From CAIXTV01 sp037144095 (GTDB lineage Bacteria; Bacteroidota; Bacteroidia; Bacteroidales; CAIXTV01), in NCBI GenBank assembly GCA_037144095.1, contig JBAWXL010000187.1:1-9263 (forward strand): DNA of 9,263 nucleotides. Direction: 5' to 3'. The notes beneath the pieces were generated by a model that was not told the DNA's origin, did no database searches, and saw only the letters and a list, made by a program, of their open reading frames with translations. This document shows positions 6,501 to 9,263 of the stretch, piece after piece (within the stretch, counting starts at the first letter, position 1; each line of letters starts with the position of its first letter). A program made the translations under genes and the position numbers.

Positions 6501-9263
6501 CGAAGACTTCATTATAGGTGTAAGCTCTACTGTTTTTGATGGTGGTTATATGTATACTGAAATTACCTCTATCTTCTTCCTTAACGGGAATTTCAATCAA
6601 ACGCTGCTGGTTGTTAAGCGTGATCCATTCTTTGTAAACAATCTTGTATTTGTGTTCTATTTCAAACAAAACCTTCACATTATTTGCTCGGGTACCTATT
6701 AAGAAAGAAACCTTTTCGCCAGGCTCTGCCTTCTTCTTTATTGGATGATACCAAAGTGTGGTACTCTCGGGAATGGTGTTGGCATCTTTAGCGAAAAGAG
6801 TAAAATATTTTATCAGGGTCACTTCTTCATTGAAAGCATCTTTGGCTTTCATTTCCATGACATATACACCAGGTTCCCAGTCGGAAATGGAAGGGTTAAG
6901 CACAGAATCAACCTTGGTATTGAATTGCTGTGTGAACTTAATATCACCCTTTGCCCAGCTATACATATTGTCTTCATCATCATACACATCGTCAGGGAAC
7001 TGATTGTTGTGTTGTTCTTTTGTCATGACAAATTTATCGGGACGTGCCCAGTTTCTATTGCGATATACTTTATCGGGTTGATTAATTTTATAGATATTTA
7101 CGCTGCCTTTGCAAGGTTCTTTTTCGTAATTCAGGTTAGTGGAACCGAATTCAAAACCATTGGTTTTAGCTTTATCAACCATAGCATCAATATCGGCATT
7201 GAGAAGCAAGCTGGTATAGGCAACCTCCACACTCTTATTTGCTGAATGTGTTTCGCCATTCATGTCGGTAACATCAGCATAGACCGTATAATTGAATATA
7301 GGGAAAGCTTTTTTCTTGATTTTCTTATCAGATTGGGCAAGGAAATCAATAGTAAACTCGCCTTTTTCATTGGTGGTAGTGAAGCCATTGGTTATTTCCA
7401 TTTGCGGAGAACTTGGGGAGGTGCTTCCCCACCAATAGCCCCAATAAGGGAAACGAGCCGTGCGCACCACGCGATATTTTACCTTTGCATTGTCGATGCT
7501 ATTCCCGGCATAAGCAACAGCTTTGCCAATAATGGAAACCTTTTGATCTAATTTATAACTACCTTTTAATGGATTAAATGTAACTTCGAACTTAGGGCGT
7601 TTGTACTCTTCAACAGAAATATAGATAGCCCCAAAGGTATCAGTTATCCTCATTTGTCCATTGAGCACACCTGTTGGAGCAGTAAATGTGCCGCTGAAAG
7701 AGCCGAATTCATTACTGGTGAGTTCCTGGTCGGCAATCTTCTGATAATTCACATCATAAAAGGTGACTGTTGATTTATGATTTGGTAAAATCTTAGTGTT
7801 TTCTCCTTCTTTTTCCAGCATGATTCCTTTAAAATAAATAGTTTGTCCGGGACGATATATGGCGCGGTCAGTGAAGAAATAGGTGGTGGTTTTTGGTTTT
7901 AAATCAGGGGGATAGTATTTAGAGATATAGAAATAATTATCTGAGTACAATAAATCTTTTTTGTTCTGAATGCTGATATAAAAGCTCTTCGACCATGTAT
8001 CGTCGGTAACCGGAGGAACAGCAATAAAACCATCCATATCAGAATAAAAGGTCTTCCAAAGTTTAAAGTAATATTTTCGGGTAACATAATCGTAGGTTTC
8101 GATGTAGGTTTCAACTTTGGCATTGGGAATTGGGTTGCCATTATCGCGTTCGAAAATGTTAAATTCCATGCCGTTTTCGTTGGTTCGACGGTTGGTGAAA
8201 CTTAATTTCGAAACCCAGAATCCACCATAAGCAACAGGTGTTTCCACATAATTAAAGTCGGAAGAAGACGAAACCAACACCACATAATATCCCAAAGGCA
8301 ACTCTGGCATTTTTATTTCCACACTATGATTCTGATAGTCGGAATCGTTGGGTAGCGTCACGCTAAACTCCTTTACAATGGGTTGGTTTTTATATCTATC
8401 AATTATTTTTTGATTATACTCGTTTCGGTATTCACGGTCTTTTTCCGGATCCATATTGATGATTCTTACCTTAACATCATTCTGATTTTTGTATTTAAGT
8501 AACATCTTAAAAGGCTTATCAGGGATATTGGCATACTCAACATTGAGTGATAGACTTTTTTCTTCAATCTGATGCTTTAAATACAAACATTTCTTTGTCC
8601 CTTCCGCATCGGGGAAGGCGAGTTTCGATTCATTAATCATCTTAAGAGCATTCACATTTTCCCATTTATACTCATCGGAAACCAGTGGGCTATATTTGCC
8701 GGCACGCGAACTTAGCTCAAGGGCAATCTCATATTTCACCTCTGTAACCAGTGGATGATGACTAAATTCGCGGTTTAAACGATACAAAGCAGCAAGGTAT
8801 AAACTGTCGTTATCATCGGTGATGGCATTCTGTCGAACAAACTTCAAACGTTTCAATTCCACATCAATCAAGGCATCGGGGTTGGCATCGTTTTCGTGGA
8901 AGGCAGTTATCTGCTGAAGAATTCTAATGGCATGAAGTTTCATCGACAAACTATCGGAAGATTTAATTGCATGCTTCACAAAATCCTTCGTCGAAGCAAA
9001 ATAGGAAGGACCGGTCATCTCAAATTTATCAGCAGGTTGGGTAATTCCTGCTTCTTTATTCATGAAAAAATCTGCTGCCCGATGTGCAAGGAAATCGAAG
9101 AGGGTGGGGCGATAATTTTTCGAACCTTTTTGTAGGACTAATATCTCATCATAATTTTTTAATGGGATGGCTTTTAATGCTTCCGGGTTTCGAAGCGAAA
9201 GTAAATAGTGGTCAATTGTCTTCGAAACTATCTTTTTTAAATCCCATGTTTTAATGTCATCAT
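3514..9263 (-). CDS. Alpha-2-macroglobulin family protein with intact thioester, 5' end outside the window
   Basis: Bacterial alpha-2-macroglobulins are envelope protease traps: a protease cuts the bait region, the protein collapses, and a thioester binds the attacker covalently. Residues here are numbered from the ATG at 9063, which gives 1849 residues. That ATG is internal: the frame stays open for 66 more codons to the window edge, including PTLFDFLAHRAADFF directly before it. The signal peptide or lipobox must lie further out. Domains in order: an N-terminal helical and MG1-like part; an MG2-type domain with TDRAIYRPGQ (398-407); further MG domains; a bait-region-type domain from about W771 (TLWYHPIKKKAEPGE) to DASLDAFKPNNW (904-915); an acidic/Lys-rich low-complexity stretch (983-1068); the core A2M domain FAETAFFYPQL (1073-1083) through TRW (W1104); the thioester domain with CAEQ (Cys1302-Gln1305) and aromatic NGGWPWWEG (1402-1410); and a C-terminal MG10/receptor-like domain (about 1796-1849). 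It carries no T9SS sorting domain at its C-terminus, so periplasmic or membrane-anchored placement is inferred. The usual E. coli partner of such proteins, pbpC, is not in view. Confidence 0.95.
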   Translation of the reverse strand, partial: DDIKTWDLKKIVSKTIDHYLLSLRNPEALKAIPLKNYDEILVLQKGSKNYRPTLFDFLAHRAADFFMNKEAGITQPADKFEMTGPSYFASTKDFVKHAIKSSDSLSMKLHAIRILQQITAFHENDANPDALIDVELKRLKFVRQNAITDDNDSLYLAALYRLNREFSHHPLVTEVKYEIALELSSRAGKYSPLVSDEYKWENVNALKMINESKLAFPDAEGTKKCLYLKHQIEEKSLSLNVEYANIPDKPFKMLLKYKNQNDVKVRIINMDPEKDREYRNEYNQKIIDRYKNQPIVKEFSVTLPNDSDYQNHSVEIKMPELPLGYYVVLVSSSSDFNYVETPVAYGGFWVSKLSFTNRRTNENGMEFNIFERDNGNPIPNAKVETYIETYDYVTRKYYFKLWKTFYSDMDGFIAVPPVTDDTWSKSFYISIQNKKDLLYSDNYFYISKYYPPDLKPKTTTYFFTDRAIYRPGQTIYFKGIMLEKEGENTKILPNHKSTVTFYDVNYQKIADQELTSNEFGSFSGTFTAPTGVLNGQMRITDTFGAIYISVEEYKRPKFEVTFNPLKGSYKLDQKVSIIGKAVAYAGNSIDNAKVKYRVVRTARFPYWGYWWGSTSPSSPQMEITNGFTTTNEKGEFTIDFLAQSDKKIKKKAFPIFNYTVYADVTDMNGETHSANKSVEVAYTSLLLNADIDAMVDKAKTNGFEFGSTNLNYEKEPCKGSVNIYKINQPDKVYRNRNWARPDKFVMTKEQHNNQFPDDVYDDEDNMYSWAKGDIKFTQQFNTKVDSVLNPSISDWEPGVYVMEMKAKDAFNEEVTLIKYFTLFAKDANTIPESTTLWYHPIKKKAEPGEKVSFLIGTRANNVKVLFEIEHKYKIVYKEWITLNNQQRLIEIPVKEEDRGNFSIHITTIKNSRAYTYNEVFEVPYTNKKLDISFETFRNKLVPGQEEEWKVKIMGKQGDKVAAEMLATLYDASLDAFKPNNWYFNLWDSYYSSLSWSTNESFDLGYNSTQYNPRAYKYYPKYQYYDQLNLWGLYLVGNYNYRGAMRSFKGESEEGYDGTPHNDAYDTVVDEFTTTAAVKKDSDKTKTKFAEKAQTGKNGGTYAWSGFAGGELAEDAGVSLSDKEEDNKESAAPVQIRSNFAETAFFYPQLQTDSGGNVYIKFTIPEALTRWKMMGMSYTKDLKVGSIQKELVTQKDLMVFPNAPRFFRIGDTMTFITKISNVSDKDITDGTVTIEFSDASTSQPINIFLNNNTPKSFNCKAGMSDIASWDIVIPDNIGALTYKVVAKAGSFSDGEENTLPVLSNRMLVTESLPLWINGKQTKSFTFDKLINANQSSTLKHHKLTLEFSSNPAWYAIQALPYLIEYPYECAEQTFSRYYANNIASYIANSNPKIKKVFDSWKNFTPDALLSNLEKNQDLKIVMLEETPWVLDAKNETERKHRIALLFDLNKMSNELSSAINKLLKMQTSNGGWPWWEGMPDSRYITQHIITGMGHLGHLGVKNVHENTRIWSAVAKGVNYLDNRIREDYEWIKKYYPKDMAKNHLGNDQIQYLYARSYFKDIAVAAQNKEAFNYFLNQANTYWLDFNLYMQGMISLALNRYDYKNTPQQIILSLKEKSLSNEELGMYWRDLEAGYYWYQAPIETQSLLIEAFDEVGKDLTSVEKMKVWLLKQKQTQDWKTTKATVEACYALLLRGTDVLANDKLVDIKLGNTTIEPSKIDNLKVEAGTGYFKTSWNANEIKPEMGNVTLTKTDDGIAWGALYWQYFEQLDKITPHQTPLKLEKKLFREYNTPTGPVIEPITATTKINLGDKIKVRIELRVDREMEYVHMKDMRAAGFEPVNVISMYKYQDGLGYYQSTRDAATHFFFESVPKGTYVFEYMLLANQSGMYSNSITSIECMYAPEFGAHSEGIRVKIEK
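5149..5160 (-). other. Thioester motif CAEQ of the macroglobulin
   Basis: The codons for Cys1302-Ala-Glu-Gln1305 form the canonical CxEQ motif, in the context YPYECAEQTFSRYY. In the family, the Cys thiol and the Gln side chain form the internal thioester that captures proteases or surfaces. Some bacterial homologues have lost the Cys and cannot do this; here all key residues are present, so the covalent trapping chemistry should be intact. Confidence 0.93.
5860..6117 (-). other. Low-complexity segment at the expected bait-region position
   Basis: Residues 983-1068 of the macroglobulin are rich in Glu, Asp, Lys, Thr, Gly and Ala (for example GESEEGYDG, KKDSDKTKTKFAEKAQTGK, SDKEEDNKE) and show no domain pattern. 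The segment lies between the DASLDAF block and the FAETAFFYP start of the core A2M domain. In human alpha-2-macroglobulin the protease-sensitive bait loop sits between the equivalent blocks. The many Lys and acidic residues would give exposed cleavage sites. The assignment as bait is inferred from position and composition. Confidence 0.5.

Noticed and set aside
6745..7245. A 166-codon plus-strand frame inside the macroglobulin gene
   Set aside because: It is antisense to a well-conserved coding region. Its Phe/Ile/His-rich composition is what the reverse complement of this gene's codon usage gives.
8896..9135. A plus-strand frame of 79 codons near the right edge
   Set aside because: It lies wholly antisense to the macroglobulin reading frame, which is continuous here through to the window edge, and its translation has no recognisable domain.

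Overview
This 9.3 kb window looks like chromosomal DNA from a Bacteroidota bacterium, probably an environmental Bacteroidales/Flavobacteriales-like lineage. Three things support this. One secreted protein ends in a type IX secretion (T9SS) type A sorting domain, a system confined to this phylum. The genes lack Shine-Dalgarno sequences, and two of them are preceded by the Bacteroidota -7 promoter element TAnnTTTG. The base composition is moderately AT-rich.

Layout, left to right. (1) 1-569, plus strand: the C-terminal part, or nearly all, of a protein of unknown function, closed by a strong intrinsic terminator (577-614). (2) 677-1561, plus strand: a secreted T9SS cargo protein with a signal peptide, a Cys-containing beta-rich body and a C-terminal sorting domain. 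(3) 1606-1634: a hairpin between the convergent genes that can serve both strands. (4) 1656-2045, minus strand: a small exported mono-heme c-type cytochrome/haem-binding protein. (5) 2096-3151, minus strand: queA, which makes the epoxyqueuosine precursor of tRNA queuosine. (6) 3152-3513: a 362-base AT-rich intergenic region holding a queA promoter candidate and little else. (7) 3514-9263, minus strand: a very large alpha-2-macroglobulin family protein with an intact CxEQ thioester motif. Its reading frame stays open to the right edge, so its N-terminus lies outside the window.

The three minus-strand genes point the same way, but they do not look like one functional pathway. The 362-base gap and the separate TAnnTTTG elements suggest that queA and the cytochrome have their own promoters. 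The alpha-2-macroglobulin is the most notable gene: a probable envelope-located protease trap, with an acidic/Lys-rich low-complexity segment where the bait region is expected. I see no tRNA or rRNA genes, CRISPR arrays, insertion sequences, phage genes or other mobile elements. I also see no convincing new multi-gene system; this is mostly ordinary chromosomal content.
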